A stretch of DNA of 64,000 bases from DASSFG01 sp035547915 (GCA_035547915.1 DASZTS010000007.1:1-64000), one strand, 5' to 3'; shown: positions 52,446 through 62,230, counted from the first letter of the stretch. Numbers and translations are program-made. Notes: generated by a model from the letters alone, not told the origin.

Positions 52446-53660
52446 CTAATAGCTGCGGCGATTGATCCGGCCTTGCACGCGGCCAGGCAGACCTTGGATT
52501 CGCAAAAATCCTTCGGCGTCGGTCTGGTTGTAACTGCCGCCTCCTTCCATGCTGGCGATGCCCTCGTCGTACAGACTCTGCTTGCTGCTACGGCGGGCGA
52601 CCATCAGGTTCCCTTTATAGAGATTCAAGGTCACTTCACCGCTGACCGGTCGCTGCGCTTCGCGAATGAAGGCCAGCAGTGCGTCCATCTTGGCGTGGAA
52701 CCAGAAGCCGTAATACACCATCTCGGCCACTTCGGGTGACAGGCGGTCGCGCAGGTGTGCCAGATCTCGGTCGACCGTGATCTGCTCGACGACGCGATGG
52801 GCGTCGTACAGAATCGTCATGCCGGGAGCCTCGTAGACGCCGCGACTCTTCATGCCGACGAAGCGATTCTCCACCACGTCGACACGGCCGATGCCATTCC
52901 GTCCGCCAATGGCATTCAGTTCGGCGACCACTTCATACGCGTTCAGCCCGCGGCCGTTGACGCTGACCGGCACCCCCGCTTCGAAGGCGATCGTCACGGG
53001 CTCGATCGCGTTGGGCGCCTCCTGGGGCGATACGGTCATGCCGAAATCGACCAACTCCACTCCATTCACGCACAGATCCTCGAGCTTGCCGGCCTCGTAG
53101 CTGATATGCAGGCAGTTTTCGTCGGAACTGTACGGCTTGGCGGCCGATGCCTTGACGGGAATCTCCTTCTGCTCACAGTAGGAGATCATCTCCTTACGGC
53201 CCGGAAAGAGACGGCGGAAGGCCTCGCGCCGCCAGGGGGCGATCACCTCGACGGACGGTTCGAGCGCCTCGGCGGCAAGCTGGAAGCGACACTGGTCGTT
53301 TCCCTTCCCGGTCGCGCCGTGGGCGAAGGCATCGGCACCCACTTCGCGGCCGACGCGTAAACAAGCCTTGGCGATGAGCGGCCGGGCGATGGACGTGCCC
53401 AGCAGATAGATCCCTTCGTACCGCGCTTGCCACTGCAAGACGGGAAAGGCGAAGTCGCGACAGAGCTCTTCCTTGACGTCGACGATACGGGCAGACTTGG
53501 CCCCGCATTGCCGGGCCTTGTTCAAGATGGCCTGGCGATCCTCGCACGGTTGACCCAGGTCGACGTAAACGGCGTGCACCTCGTATCCTTCGTCTTGCAG
53601 CCAACCGAGGATGACCGAGGTATCGAGACCGCCCGAATAAGCAAGAACACAGCTAGGCAT
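52446..53660 (-). CDS. argG: Argininosuccinate synthase
   Basis: A 404-residue enzyme joining citrulline and aspartate with ATP to make argininosuccinate, the penultimate step of arginine synthesis. Features: P-loop AYSGGLDTSV (residues 7-16), HGATGKGNDQCRF, YSSDENCLHISYEAGKLED, GRNGIGRVDVVENRFVGMKS and SRGVYEAPG. Full family length. It supplies Arg, one of the two building blocks of cyanophycin, but lies 14 kb from cphA and need not be linked. No regulator is adjacent. Confidence 0.96.
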   Translation of the reverse strand: MPSCVLAYSGGLDTSVILGWLQDEGYEVHAVYVDLGQPCEDRQAILNKARQCGAKSARIVDVKEELCRDFAFPVLQWQARYEGIYLLGTSIARPLIAKACLRVGREVGADAFAHGATGKGNDQCRFQLAAEALEPSVEVIAPWRREAFRRLFPGRKEMISYCEQKEIPVKASAAKPYSSDENCLHISYEAGKLEDLCVNGVELVDFGMTVSPQEAPNAIEPVTIAFEAGVPVSVNGRGLNAYEVVAELNAIGGRNGIGRVDVVENRFVGMKSRGVYEAPGMTILYDAHRVVEQITVDRDLAHLRDRLSPEVAEMVYYGFWFHAKMDALLAFIREAQRPVSGEVTLNLYKGNLMVARRSSKQSLYDEGIASMEGGGSYNQTDAEGFLRIQGLPGRVQGRINRRSY

Positions 53661-53836
53661 GTAGCGACAATCGTCAAAAGTTTTTTCGTGTTGGGTTGAG
53701 TACGCATTCTGAGCCGGTCTTCGACGACTGGCAAGTGGTGCTCCGGCCCGATATGCGGCCTGCCTGCTCGGCTAGCGCCCGGAGAAGACGGCGCCGGGGA
53801 CATTATGTGGACGAGCTCCCCAGCGCCGCCGGCCGC

Positions 53837-54583
53837 TCATGCATCCGACGTGTCGGTTCGCACCTGCACCTGCAAGGCACCCAGCATGCGGGTAATGGCG
53901 GCCTCCTTGCGTTCGATAAACGGGACATTGTCCAACATGATCGCCCGACGCTCTTCGCTCGGTTGCAAGATCAGGCGACCCGAACGCAGTAACAGATATT
54001 CGAAGACGTCGTTGATCTCCTTATCGATGCGTAGATGCGGCGCGGGGAACCGCTCCAGGTTGCTCAACATCCCGTGATGGTGCAACAGTTCGTTTGGCCG
54101 TACCTCCCAGTAGTCGAAGTGTACGACCACATAACTGATCAGGAAGATGACGCTGAGGATGGTGGAAAACGACCAGTAAAAGGTGGCGTTCGCCAACGGC
54201 TTGAAGCGCTTGAACAGACCGGTCACCGCGGGCACGGCGTCGGGGCGATACTCGAAGAAGAGCACGATGCCCATCACCACCGCCGCCGCGAAGAAAAAGA
54301 GCGTGAGCGACGTCGTGCGCGGGAAATCGAAGGCGAGCACGACGAGGTTCACCGCCAGGATGCCCAGAAAGAGCGTCGACATCATGGTCGAAGTCTTGTT
54401 GGCCGCATCCAGCGGCTGCGAGGCGACGCTCAGGTAGCAACCCGCCACGAAGGACATCAAAAGCGACGGGTACAGAAACACGACCTTGGGATACGACATC
54501 AGAACGATGCGTTCGGGCACTTTGTCGATGGCCTTGGCAGGGCTTGCGCCTGCGATCGCGGATGCTTCGGTCAAGTCGCTCAT
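53837..54583 (-). CDS. Membrane protein, 248 aa, function unknown
   Basis: Four to five hydrophobic helices in the first 170 residues (VVFLYPSLLMSFVAGCYL, FLGILAVNLVVLAFDF, LTLFFFAAAVVMGIVLFF, FSTILSVIFLISYVVVHF), then a cytosolic-looking C-terminal domain of about 80 residues (RPNELLHHHGMLSNLERF, DVFEYLLLRSGRLILQP). A conserved-looking planctomycete membrane protein without a known role. No transport or catalytic motif is visible. Start ATG 54583. Confidence 0.75.
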   Translation of the reverse strand: MSDLTEASAIAGASPAKAIDKVPERIVLMSYPKVVFLYPSLLMSFVAGCYLSVASQPLDAANKTSTMMSTLFLGILAVNLVVLAFDFPRTTSLTLFFFAAAVVMGIVLFFEYRPDAVPAVTGLFKRFKPLANATFYWSFSTILSVIFLISYVVVHFDYWEVRPNELLHHHGMLSNLERFPAPHLRIDKEINDVFEYLLLRSGRLILQPSEERRAIMLDNVPFIERKEAAITRMLGALQVQVRTDTSDA

Positions 54584-54689
54584 CGTCTCGATGCCTTTTT
54601 GTAGGGTCTCTTTTTTGAATGAGGAACGTATCCGGGCGCGGATTTTTGCGAAGTGGACAGTCCCGCGCCCAGCCGGTGGCTCTCAATGC

Positions 54690-54787
54690 AGCCGACAAAC
54701 CTGAAAACCGCAAAGCCATGGACAAAACGGCCAGCGAAACGCCGATTGTCTTGGAGCCCGGTTCGGTTCCGTCGGCTGCTCTAAAAT
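54690..54787 (-). repeat. Dispersed palindromic element, copy E (diverged)
   Basis: Reverse orientation: TTTTAGAGCAGCCGACGGAA, then core ACAATCGGCGTTTCGCTGG and GGTTTGTCGGC. Several substitutions weaken the hairpin. It lies in the 405-bp divergent region 54584-54988, which holds no gene that I can support. Confidence 0.6.
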
Positions 54788-54988
54788 ACCGTCAAACGTC
54801 CGCCCGCTAAAGTATTCGCCGGCAAGATCGTTTTCTGACCTTTTTCCGAACGTCACTCGGCATTCGTCGACGGGGCCGCAGAACAAGCGGACGAACTCGA
54901 CAGGATAAGCAATAGGCCCCGCATCTGCTAGAATGGGCACGTTGCGTGGCAGTTTGCGCTTGTTGTGGGCTTATTCTCTCGGAAGGCT

Positions 54989-57217
54989 ATGACGCTCAAT
55001 CGCAGCTTGACCGGCTTGGCGGCCTTATTGCTCGGCGTAACTGGGGCTCAGGCCGACGACGCTGCCGGTGTCTCCTTCCGGCGCGACGTCATGGCCGTGC
55101 TGTCGAAAGCGGGTTGCAATCAGGGAGTTTGTCACGGCAACCAGAACGGCAAGGGCGGCTTCAAGCTCTCCCTGCGGGGACAGGATCCCGAACTCGATTT
55201 CGTCGCCCTGACGCGCGAACAGCAAGGTCGGCGCGTTGATCTGTTGCGCGCCGAAGGGAGCCTACTTCTCCAAAAACCGGTGGCCGCGGTGCCCCATCAA
55301 GGCGGCCGCCGATTCGGCGTCGGCTCGGTCGAATACGGCATCCTGCTTCGTTGGCTCGAGGCGGGCTGCCCTGCCGATCCGCCCCAGGCGCCCGTCCTGG
55401 CCGGGCTCGAAGTAACTCCGGCCGGCGAGCAGATCGTGCTCGAGCCGGCGGCGACCATCCAGGCTTCCGCGACAGCAGTTTTTACCGACGGCGGCCGGCG
55501 GGACGTGACCGGACTCTGTGTCTACGAGGCGACCAATCCGCTCATCGAGATCGGCCACGACGGTCTCGTCACAGCACGCGCGGTGGGCGAAACAACGCTG
55601 CTGGTTCGTTATCTGAACCGGCAGGTGGCAATGCGTTTTGCCGTAGCGCGCGCGCGGACCGATTTCGCCTTCCAGGCGCCGCCCGAAGCGAACTACATCG
55701 ATCGACACGTGTTCGGCAAGCTACGCTCGCTCGGCATGAATCCTTCGCCGCCGGCCGATGAGCCGGTCTTCCTCCGTCGTGCCTTTCTGGATTGCGTCGG
55801 CGTGCCGCCCACCGCGGACGAGGCCCGCCGTTTCTTGAACGATCCGTCCGCCGACAAACGAGAGCGGCTGATCGACGAACTTCTCCAGCGACCCGAGTTC
55901 GCCGATTGGTGGGCCCTCAAATGGTCCGACCTGCTGCGCAACGAGGAGAAGGTGCTCGATTCGAAGGGCGTGCAGAATTTCCACCACTGGATTCGGCAAA
56001 GCGTCGCCGACGGTAAACCGCTCGATCGCTTCGTGCGCGAGCTGATCGTGGCCCGCGGCAGCACGTATACGAACCCCGCGGCCAATTTCTATCGGGCCAA
56101 CCGCGACCCAGTCACGCGTGCCGAGGCCACGGCCCAACTCTTCCTGGGCGTGCGGCTACAGTGCGCCAAGTGTCACAACCACCCCTTCGATCGCTGGACC
56201 CAGGCCGACTATTACCGCTGGGCCGGTTTCTTCGCCCGGCTGCGATACAAGGTCGTGGAGAACCGTCGGCGCGACATCAACGATGGACACGAATTCGACG
56301 GCGAACAGATCGTCTGGATGGCGGCCGAGGGGGAGGTGCACGACCCGCGCAACGACCGCCCCATGGAGCCCTGCTTCCTGGGCGAGCCGACGCCCCCGCT
56401 CACCGCCGAAGAAGACCGGTTGGAGGAGTTGGCCGATTGGATCACAGCACCCGACAATCCGTTTTTTGCCCGCGCCCAGGCGAACCGTATCTGGTTCCAT
56501 CTGCTCGGCCGAGGAATCGTCGAACCGATCGACGACTTCCGCGCAACCAACCCGCCCGCGATCCCCGGTCTGCTCGATGAGCTAGCCCACGATTTTGCCT
56601 CACATGGCTTCGACCTGCGGCATCTGGTGCGGACGATCATGAATTCCACGACGTATCAGCTAACCTGGCGAACGAACGAGACTAATCGAGACGACGAGTT
56701 GAATTTCTCGCACGCCCAGGTGCGTCGGTTGGCGGCCGAGCCGCTGCTCGATGCCCTCGCGCAGGTGACGGGTGTGGCAGCCGATTTTCAGGGCTTTCCC
56801 GAGGGCATGCGCGCGATCCAGCTTCCCGGCGTGCCGGTTGCCCGCCCGCGGCGCGGCAGAGCGTCGCGAGCAGACCAGTTCCTGGTCTTGTTCGGCAAGC
56901 CACCGCGACTATTGACGTGCGAGTGCGAGCGCTCGACCGAACCGACGCTGGGACAGGCGTTCCAACTCATCAGCGGCCCCACGATCAATGAGCTGCTCGC
57001 CGAGCGCGGCAATCGGCTCGATGGGTTGCTCTCTTCCGGAAAGAGTTCACGCGAGGTGGTGGAAGAGCTGTTCCTCGCGGCCCTGTCGAGGTTTCCCACG
57101 GCGGAGGAAACGACGGCGATCGTGCCCGAACTCGACGGAGCCGCCGACCGGCGCGCCGTGCTGGAGGACATCGCCTGGGGCCTCTGCAACTCGAAAGAGT
57201 TTCTCTTGCGGCAATGA
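54989..57217 (+). CDS. DUF1549/DUF1553 cytochrome-like planctomycete protein
   Basis: A 742-residue exported protein: signal peptide MTLNRSLTGLAALLLGVTGA, an N-terminal cytochrome-like segment (AGCNQGVCHGN), a Big2/Ig-like domain at about 140-225 (AVFTDGGRRDVTGLCVYEAT), DUF1549 (FLRRAFLDCVGVPPTADEAR; RLQCAKCHNHPFDRW, a CxxCH haem-type motif) and DUF1553 (RIWFHLLGRGIVEPIDDFRA, RTIMNSTTYQLTWRTN, ECERSTEPTLGQAFQLISG). Such proteins are planctomycete hallmarks, usually paired with DUF1501; here the nearest DUF1501 is 11 kb upstream. Function unknown; probably linked to polysaccharide degradation or electron transfer. An alternative GTG start lies at 54965. Confidence 0.88.
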   Translation: MTLNRSLTGLAALLLGVTGAQADDAAGVSFRRDVMAVLSKAGCNQGVCHGNQNGKGGFKLSLRGQDPELDFVALTREQQGRRVDLLRAEGSLLLQKPVAAVPHQGGRRFGVGSVEYGILLRWLEAGCPADPPQAPVLAGLEVTPAGEQIVLEPAATIQASATAVFTDGGRRDVTGLCVYEATNPLIEIGHDGLVTARAVGETTLLVRYLNRQVAMRFAVARARTDFAFQAPPEANYIDRHVFGKLRSLGMNPSPPADEPVFLRRAFLDCVGVPPTADEARRFLNDPSADKRERLIDELLQRPEFADWWALKWSDLLRNEEKVLDSKGVQNFHHWIRQSVADGKPLDRFVRELIVARGSTYTNPAANFYRANRDPVTRAEATAQLFLGVRLQCAKCHNHPFDRWTQADYYRWAGFFARLRYKVVENRRRDINDGHEFDGEQIVWMAAEGEVHDPRNDRPMEPCFLGEPTPPLTAEEDRLEELADWITAPDNPFFARAQANRIWFHLLGRGIVEPIDDFRATNPPAIPGLLDELAHDFASHGFDLRHLVRTIMNSTTYQLTWRTNETNRDDELNFSHAQVRRLAAEPLLDALAQVTGVAADFQGFPEGMRAIQLPGVPVARPRRGRASRADQFLVLFGKPPRLLTCECERSTEPTLGQAFQLISGPTINELLAERGNRLDGLLSSGKSSREVVEELFLAALSRFPTAEETTAIVPELDGAADRRAVLEDIAWGLCNSKEFLLRQ

Positions 57218-57258
57218 ACCGTGCGGGCCGATTCGTCGCCGGTGTCGTACGGGGCCCG

Positions 57259-58677
57259 CTATACCAAGCTCGATACGGAAGCCGGCGAGCAGCGGTGCGC
57301 GGGTGCCGGAACACGGTGAGTCACCGGAGTTGCAACGGGCGGTTCGGCCGGTGGACGGTGTACGAATCGCCCCAATCGGGGCAACAGCAGGTGAATGTTC
57401 TCGGCCAGCCAGCGCGAACGGAAGTAGTAGCCGATGAACGATCTCGCGTGCAAGTCGGCCACCTGCTCCGGCGAGAGGTGCCGATATTTCATGACCGGCG
57501 TGTAGACGTTGTAGCTCGTGAAGTCGAAGCTGGCGATATCGTCGCGCACTTGGTTGAAGAAATCGGTGCCCGGATAGGGAGTCACCACGTTGAAGTTGGC
57601 GAACGTGGGGCCGACGGCCTTGGCGTATTTGAGCACCGACTGAATCGACTGCGCCGTGTCCTCCGGAAATCCGATCATGAAACCGGCCACGGTCCGCACG
57701 CCCAACCCGCGGCACATGGCCACGAACTCGCGCTGGCGGTCGTCCTTGATCGGCGCACGTTTGTACTGCCGCAGCGTGTCCTCGTTCGGCGTCTCGATTC
57801 CCACCGTAATGCTCGTCAGGCCCACGCGCTTCAGCTCTCGTAGGACGTCCGGTTTCAAAAGATCGATACGCCCCTCGATCGAAAACTGCACCTTGCGCGG
57901 TAGCCCGCCGATCAGCTCAGCGAGCCTGAAGACCCGCTTGCGGTCGAGACCGAACAGGGGATCGCGGAACTTGAACGATCGGAAGCCGAATCGCTGCATC
58001 CCCTCGCGCATCTCGTCGACGACTCCTTCCGGCGAGCGGAAGCGGGTCTTGTTCTCGACCACGATGTACGGGCAATAGTTGCACGAAAACGTGCAGCCGC
58101 GGCTCTGTTGAATGAACGCGGTGGGAAATTTCCAGAAATCGTACGCGACGCGGAAGCGTTGCGGCTCGAACGGCGACCAGTCGGGAAAGGGGAGCGCGTC
58201 GAGGTCTCGCACCGAGCCGACATTCACTGTCCGCTCGGCAGCCAGCGCATCGTCGAGCTTCCCTAAGAGCTGCTCGACCTCGCCACGCACCAACGTCACC
58301 GGCAAGTCGGCGAAGGCCTCGGGTAAGACGTGGGCCAAAACTCCGGTGACGAACACCTTGGCTTGCGGAGATTCGCGCAGGACCGTCCGCATGGCCTGCC
58401 GCTCAAGCGACAGCGTGATCAGCGACGGATGAAAGACGTACAGGTCGGCGCCACGGGGCACGTGATCTTCACTGTATTCGACCTCGTGGCCCAGCTTGCG
58501 GAAGATGGCCGCCAGGTAAGCGAAGGCCAACGCCACGGGTCGGCGGTCTCGCTTGAACGCGTAACGTACGATCCGCCCCCGCCATCCGCCACGCCGCGGA
58601 AACTGTCCGACGCCGAAACCGCCGGCAAAATCCTTGGCGACATCAAGCTTGCGCGTATCCCAAAGCACCACTCGCAT
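57259..58677 (-). CDS. Radical SAM protein with B12-binding-like N-terminus
   Basis: A 472-residue enzyme. The N-terminal 160 residues resemble a cobalamin-binding fold (LAFAYLAAIFRKLGHEVEYS), and the radical SAM domain has the cluster motif CTFSCNYC (CxxxCxxC) in IQQSRGCTFSCNYCPY, with later IETPNEDTLRQYKRAP and GVRTVAGFMIGFPEDT. These enzymes do radical chemistry such as methylation on lipids, sugars or cofactors; the substrate is not predictable. The C-terminal tail is Pro-rich. It lies 50 bp downstream of the glycosyltransferase on the same strand, so co-expression is likely. Confidence 0.85.
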   Translation of the reverse strand: MRVVLWDTRKLDVAKDFAGGFGVGQFPRRGGWRGRIVRYAFKRDRRPVALAFAYLAAIFRKLGHEVEYSEDHVPRGADLYVFHPSLITLSLERQAMRTVLRESPQAKVFVTGVLAHVLPEAFADLPVTLVRGEVEQLLGKLDDALAAERTVNVGSVRDLDALPFPDWSPFEPQRFRVAYDFWKFPTAFIQQSRGCTFSCNYCPYIVVENKTRFRSPEGVVDEMREGMQRFGFRSFKFRDPLFGLDRKRVFRLAELIGGLPRKVQFSIEGRIDLLKPDVLRELKRVGLTSITVGIETPNEDTLRQYKRAPIKDDRQREFVAMCRGLGVRTVAGFMIGFPEDTAQSIQSVLKYAKAVGPTFANFNVVTPYPGTDFFNQVRDDIASFDFTSYNVYTPVMKYRHLSPEQVADLHARSFIGYYFRSRWLAENIHLLLPRLGRFVHRPPAEPPVATPVTHRVPAPAHRCSPASVSSLV

Positions 58678-58727
58678 CGCAAGTCCCCCCCGAGACTGTT
58701 GATCGATTTAGCCCCATACTCGGCCGA

Positions 58728-60038
58728 TTACACGGCCACGTGTTGTTTCCTTCGTTGCACCGGCCGGACGGTCTCGTCCGTCCGCGGTTTGGCCCCTGCC
58801 GTCGGCGTGGCCGCGGGTTGGCAGCGGCGCGCGAGCGCCACGACGGTTCCGCCCCGCGCCAAGTGATAGTCGATGCCCCGCCAGCGCAAATGGTTTCCGA
58901 CCAGCGAAGACAAGATCGCCAACCAGTTGATGAGCGAGACGAGCGGGCCCGTCCAGATATCGAGCCAGGCGATTCGTTGCATCAGCGGCGGTTGGTCGGC
59001 GACGTAAGTCCGTCCGAGCATCCACCGTTGGTATCCCCGCACCAGGGTTGTGGCGTAGTAGGCCGGGCAGATCGCGGCCGGCAGCCATGTCCATTCGGCA
59101 TGTTGCCAAAGACCAATAGCTAGCGCCGCCAAACCGCCCCAAAGGGCCAACACGGGGAGCGATCCGCCTACCAGCGCCAGCAGCCACCAGCGCCAGGCGT
59201 AGGCTCGGGCAATGACATACTGACGCCGCACGAATTCGAGGGCTTGCCGCCAGTCACCGTCGACCGGCGATGAGACCATGCACGCGGGCTCAAACTCGAT
59301 GCGCAGGCCGGCGCCATGTACCACTCGAGTCGCCACCAGATCGTCGCTCAGCGTACGTTGCCACGCCTCGCGAAGCTGAAGGGCGTCGAATACGTCGCGG
59401 CGGATGGCCCACGAGCCACCCCAAATCAGGTAATGTCCTCCCGGACCGAAGCTGGCGGCCACCGAACTATTGATGCCGTACAACAGCAGGTGGGCGGCCG
59501 TCGGCCGCGTGGGCCGGAACCAGCGGTAACCGGTCACGGCGCCCACGCCGGGGTGAGGCAGTCGCGACACGAGCCGCCGCAGCCAATCGCGCCGCGGCCG
59601 AGCGTCGGAATCGACAAACGCCAGCACTTGCACGTCGTCGGCCAGGTTGCTGGTCGCCGCGCGCAAATTGTGTACTTTCTGACCCGTATCGTCGGCCACG
59701 CCAGCCACCGTGAGGCGGGCGTCGACATGCGGATGGTCGGCGATCAAGTGTTGCAACACCGCGCAGGCGGCGTCGTCGGCACTTTCGACGATGAAGGTCA
59801 GCGTGTAGTTGGAATAGTTTTGTTCCAGCAAGGGGCGCAGGTTCTCTTCCAGCCCCACATCGATCCCCTTACAGGGTGCGAACAGGGCCACGCGCGGCTC
59901 CGCCTCGCGGGGCCACGCTTTGCGCAACCGGGCACGTGCGAAGCGACGGTTCTCCCACAGCCACCAGGTGAGAACCGCGAATTGCACGCACGCCAGAGCG
60001 GCAATGACCAACCAGACGACAAACCACGGCGCGTACAT
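58728..60038 (-). CDS. Membrane-bound family 2 glycosyltransferase
   Basis: A 436-residue protein: one N-terminal helix (MYAPWFVVWLVIAALACVQF), a cytosolic GT-A catalytic domain and two or three C-terminal helices (WWLLALVGGSLPVLALWGG, LVSLINWLAILSSLVG). Catalytic features: VALFAPCKGID, AFVDSDARPRRDWL (the DxD-type nucleotide-sugar/metal site), WGGSWAIRRDVFDAL, TLSDDLVATRV and RRQYVIARAYAW (in the QxxRW position). The plan is like ceramide- or hopanoid-type glucosyltransferases, but the acceptor is unknown. The start is ATG 60038; a frame to 60098 is possible. Probably co-transcribed with the radical SAM gene. Confidence 0.85.
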   Translation of the reverse strand: MYAPWFVVWLVIAALACVQFAVLTWWLWENRRFARARLRKAWPREAEPRVALFAPCKGIDVGLEENLRPLLEQNYSNYTLTFIVESADDAACAVLQHLIADHPHVDARLTVAGVADDTGQKVHNLRAATSNLADDVQVLAFVDSDARPRRDWLRRLVSRLPHPGVGAVTGYRWFRPTRPTAAHLLLYGINSSVAASFGPGGHYLIWGGSWAIRRDVFDALQLREAWQRTLSDDLVATRVVHGAGLRIEFEPACMVSSPVDGDWRQALEFVRRQYVIARAYAWRWWLLALVGGSLPVLALWGGLAALAIGLWQHAEWTWLPAAICPAYYATTLVRGYQRWMLGRTYVADQPPLMQRIAWLDIWTGPLVSLINWLAILSSLVGNHLRWRGIDYHLARGGTVVALARRCQPAATPTAGAKPRTDETVRPVQRRKQHVAV

Positions 60039-60523
60039 CAATACTGGCTCGTTGGAAGGTGGGGCGGATGCGTTGCCTCTTGCCGGCCAAAAAAGCACGG
60101 CACGATAGTCGTCGGCATAATCAGCGTCAATGCCAATGGGGACAGTGGGTTACGTCCAAACGTTCCGCTTGGCATCGCTTTCTTACGGGCTACGCTCCCT
60201 CGCCGTCTCCGATCACGGCTATCGTGGCGCACCACGTAGCGATTTTTCCTCCTCGCCGGTTCCGGCCATTCACGGGGCGCGGCAGGGAGTCGAACTACTG
60301 GAATTATCGAATGGCGCGAGAAGGAGCTTACGCCAATCCGGTCGAATCGACGCCGTATAGCCATGCGGTGGGCCACCTGTGCGAAACGTCCGAGTGGTGA
60401 ACGAAAGTCGTTTCGCGCCGATTGCCACGGAAGGTCGCCCTACAATGGACTTGCTGCCGACGCGGGGCGGCCCTAGACTCCCCGTCGTTTCAGACCGGAT
60501 AATCCAACCGCCTGCGGGCCGTC
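60039..60523. other. Intergenic region, nothing recognised
   Basis: 485 bp between divergent genes (glycosyltransferase and methyltransferase). It should hold two promoters; no repeat, RNA or supported frame is visible. Confidence 0.4.
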
Positions 60524-61444
60524 ATGAACGTGACTGTCGGCGAAAGCCATACCTTGCACACAAGCGGCCCGAGCCGCGGACGCGAAAGAATCGGAGAGGC
60601 CGAAAAGCGATCTTTTTACTCGGGTCTGCCATCGCTGCCGTTGCCGCTGGACCGTGGCCGCCTCGCCCAGGCCTGGCTTCCGCCCAATGCCTCACTGCTC
60701 GATATCGGTTGTAGCGCCGGTTACCACGTACGGCACATGGCGCGCAAGGCGAAGCGTATCGTAGCCATCGACGTCGACCGCGTTGCCCTGGAGGTCGCCC
60801 GCAAGAGGGTCAAAAGCAGCCGCGTAACCTTCCTGCACTACGACGGCCGGCAACTTCCCTTCGCCGATGCCAGCTTCGATGCAGTGTCGATGCTCGACGT
60901 GCTGGAACATGTGTTCGACCGCGAAACGCTCGTTGCCGAGATCGTGCGCGTGTTGCGACCGGGCGGTGTGTGGACCGTGACCGTGCCATATCGGGGCCTG
61001 TTGGCTTGGCTCAGTCCCGAGAACATGGCTGCCGATCATCCGAAACTGTTTAAGCTGCTTAGCGGTCGCTTTCGGCCGCAGATCTGGATCCGAGAACACA
61101 ATGCCGGCGGTCAGCGGCACCGTCATTTCTCGCTACAGGAATTGCAGGAATTGGTCGACGGGCGGATGAGCGTCGAGCGGCAAGCTCGCCGCGGTTCCTT
61201 GATCTATGCCCTGAGCTACCTGGCGCTTTGCTTCCCGCCGCGGCTCGTGGCACGCCTCTGGACCGCTGCTTGCTTCACCGCGATGGCCGCCGACTACGAG
61301 CTTTCGTACGGCCCACTGGCCTACAATCTGGCCGTGCAGTTTCGCAAGCCGAAGGATTGGGTGTTCGATTCGGTCGACGATCCCCGCACCACCGTTCCCG
61401 CCGAAACCACCGAGCCGCAGATCGTCGAGCCGGCGGCGGCGTGA
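60524..61444 (+). CDS. Class I SAM-dependent methyltransferase
   Basis: A 306-residue enzyme with the Rossmann-type SAM fold: motif I LLDIGCSAGYHVRHMA, then VAIDVDRVALEVARKRV (acidic residue at the end of strand 2), LPFADASFDAVSMLDVLEH, and RVLRPGGVWTVTVPYRG. This is the UbiE/COQ5 or Methyltransf_11 type acting on small molecules or lipids. A helical C-terminal part with SLIYALSYLALCFPPR follows. It is divergent from the glycosyltransferase and may act in the same surface-lipid or polysaccharide pathway; this is inferred only from position. Confidence 0.85.
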   Translation: MNVTVGESHTLHTSGPSRGRERIGEAEKRSFYSGLPSLPLPLDRGRLAQAWLPPNASLLDIGCSAGYHVRHMARKAKRIVAIDVDRVALEVARKRVKSSRVTFLHYDGRQLPFADASFDAVSMLDVLEHVFDRETLVAEIVRVLRPGGVWTVTVPYRGLLAWLSPENMAADHPKLFKLLSGRFRPQIWIREHNAGGQRHRHFSLQELQELVDGRMSVERQARRGSLIYALSYLALCFPPRLVARLWTAACFTAMAADYELSYGPLAYNLAVQFRKPKDWVFDSVDDPRTTVPAETTEPQIVEPAAA

Positions 61445-61583
61445 TCTGGTCAGTCGTGCACGAGTGCCGCTCATGGGGGCTCGCGTTCTTTGCGCCGCCT
61501 GCGGGGCGATGCCGCGCTATGGGTTGCAATCAGCGTTGCTTCGCCTAGAATGACCGCTTTACCGGTCAGCACTCGGGCCCGTG

Positions 61584-62189
61584 ATGTCTGCCACTGTCGC
61601 TGTCGCCTATCTGGCGCTGTTCGCCTCTGTCGGGGCGGTGTTCTTGTTTGTTAACTTGTTGGTCGGCAAGTTCTTGCGCCCTGTCGAGCCGAACCCCGAA
61701 AAGCTGGCCGTCTATGAATGCGGCGAGCCGACAATCGGTTCCAGTTTTGTGCAATTCGACTTGCGGTTCTACGTCGTCGCGCTCTTGTTCATCATCTTCG
61801 ACGTCGAAGTAGCCTTCTTCTTTCCGTGGGCAACCGTCTTTGGGAAATGTACCCATCTGATGGACCCTGATTTGACGAAGATCGAGCGGAGGACGGGCGA
61901 ACTGACTCCCGCCACCGCGAACGTTTATAAAGAACTTGGCGTGCCTGATCCGACCCCCGCGACCGTGGGCACCTCGGCCCGGCAGATCGAAGACTCGGCC
62001 CGCAATCTCGCTTGGATCTCCGTCCTGGATATTCTGGTGTTCTTCGCCGTGCTGATGGTCGGATTCGCCTATGTCTGGCGACGCGGCGATCTCGATTGGG
62101 TACGTGCCGTCAGCCGCCAGCGGGCCATCCGCGGCAATACCAGACCGCCGAGTAGGGTCGAAGAAGAAGAGCCCGCCCTCGTCGGCTGA
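61584..62189 (+). CDS. nuoA: NADH-quinone oxidoreductase subunit A
   Basis: A membrane subunit of respiratory complex I, at the junction between the peripheral and membrane arms. Three helices (VAYLALFASVGAVFLFVNLL, VVALLFIIFDVEVAFFFPW, ISVLDILVFFAVLMVGFAYV). Family marks: YECGEPTIGSSFVQFDLRFY, with the conserved Cys, and FDVEVAFFFPWA. At 201 residues it is longer than usual (about 120-140): a soluble insert of about 55 residues lies between helices 2 and 3 (MDPDLTKIERRTGELTPATA and on), plus a C-terminal tail. ATG 61584 follows GTG 61581. First gene of the nuo run. Confidence 0.93.
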   Translation: MSATVAVAYLALFASVGAVFLFVNLLVGKFLRPVEPNPEKLAVYECGEPTIGSSFVQFDLRFYVVALLFIIFDVEVAFFFPWATVFGKCTHLMDPDLTKIERRTGELTPATANVYKELGVPDPTPATVGTSARQIEDSARNLAWISVLDILVFFAVLMVGFAYVWRRGDLDWVRAVSRQRAIRGNTRPPSRVEEEEPALVG

Positions 62190-62230
62190 CCACGGTCTGT
62201 TTCGCCCCATCTCGACTGGAAAAGTTGCCC

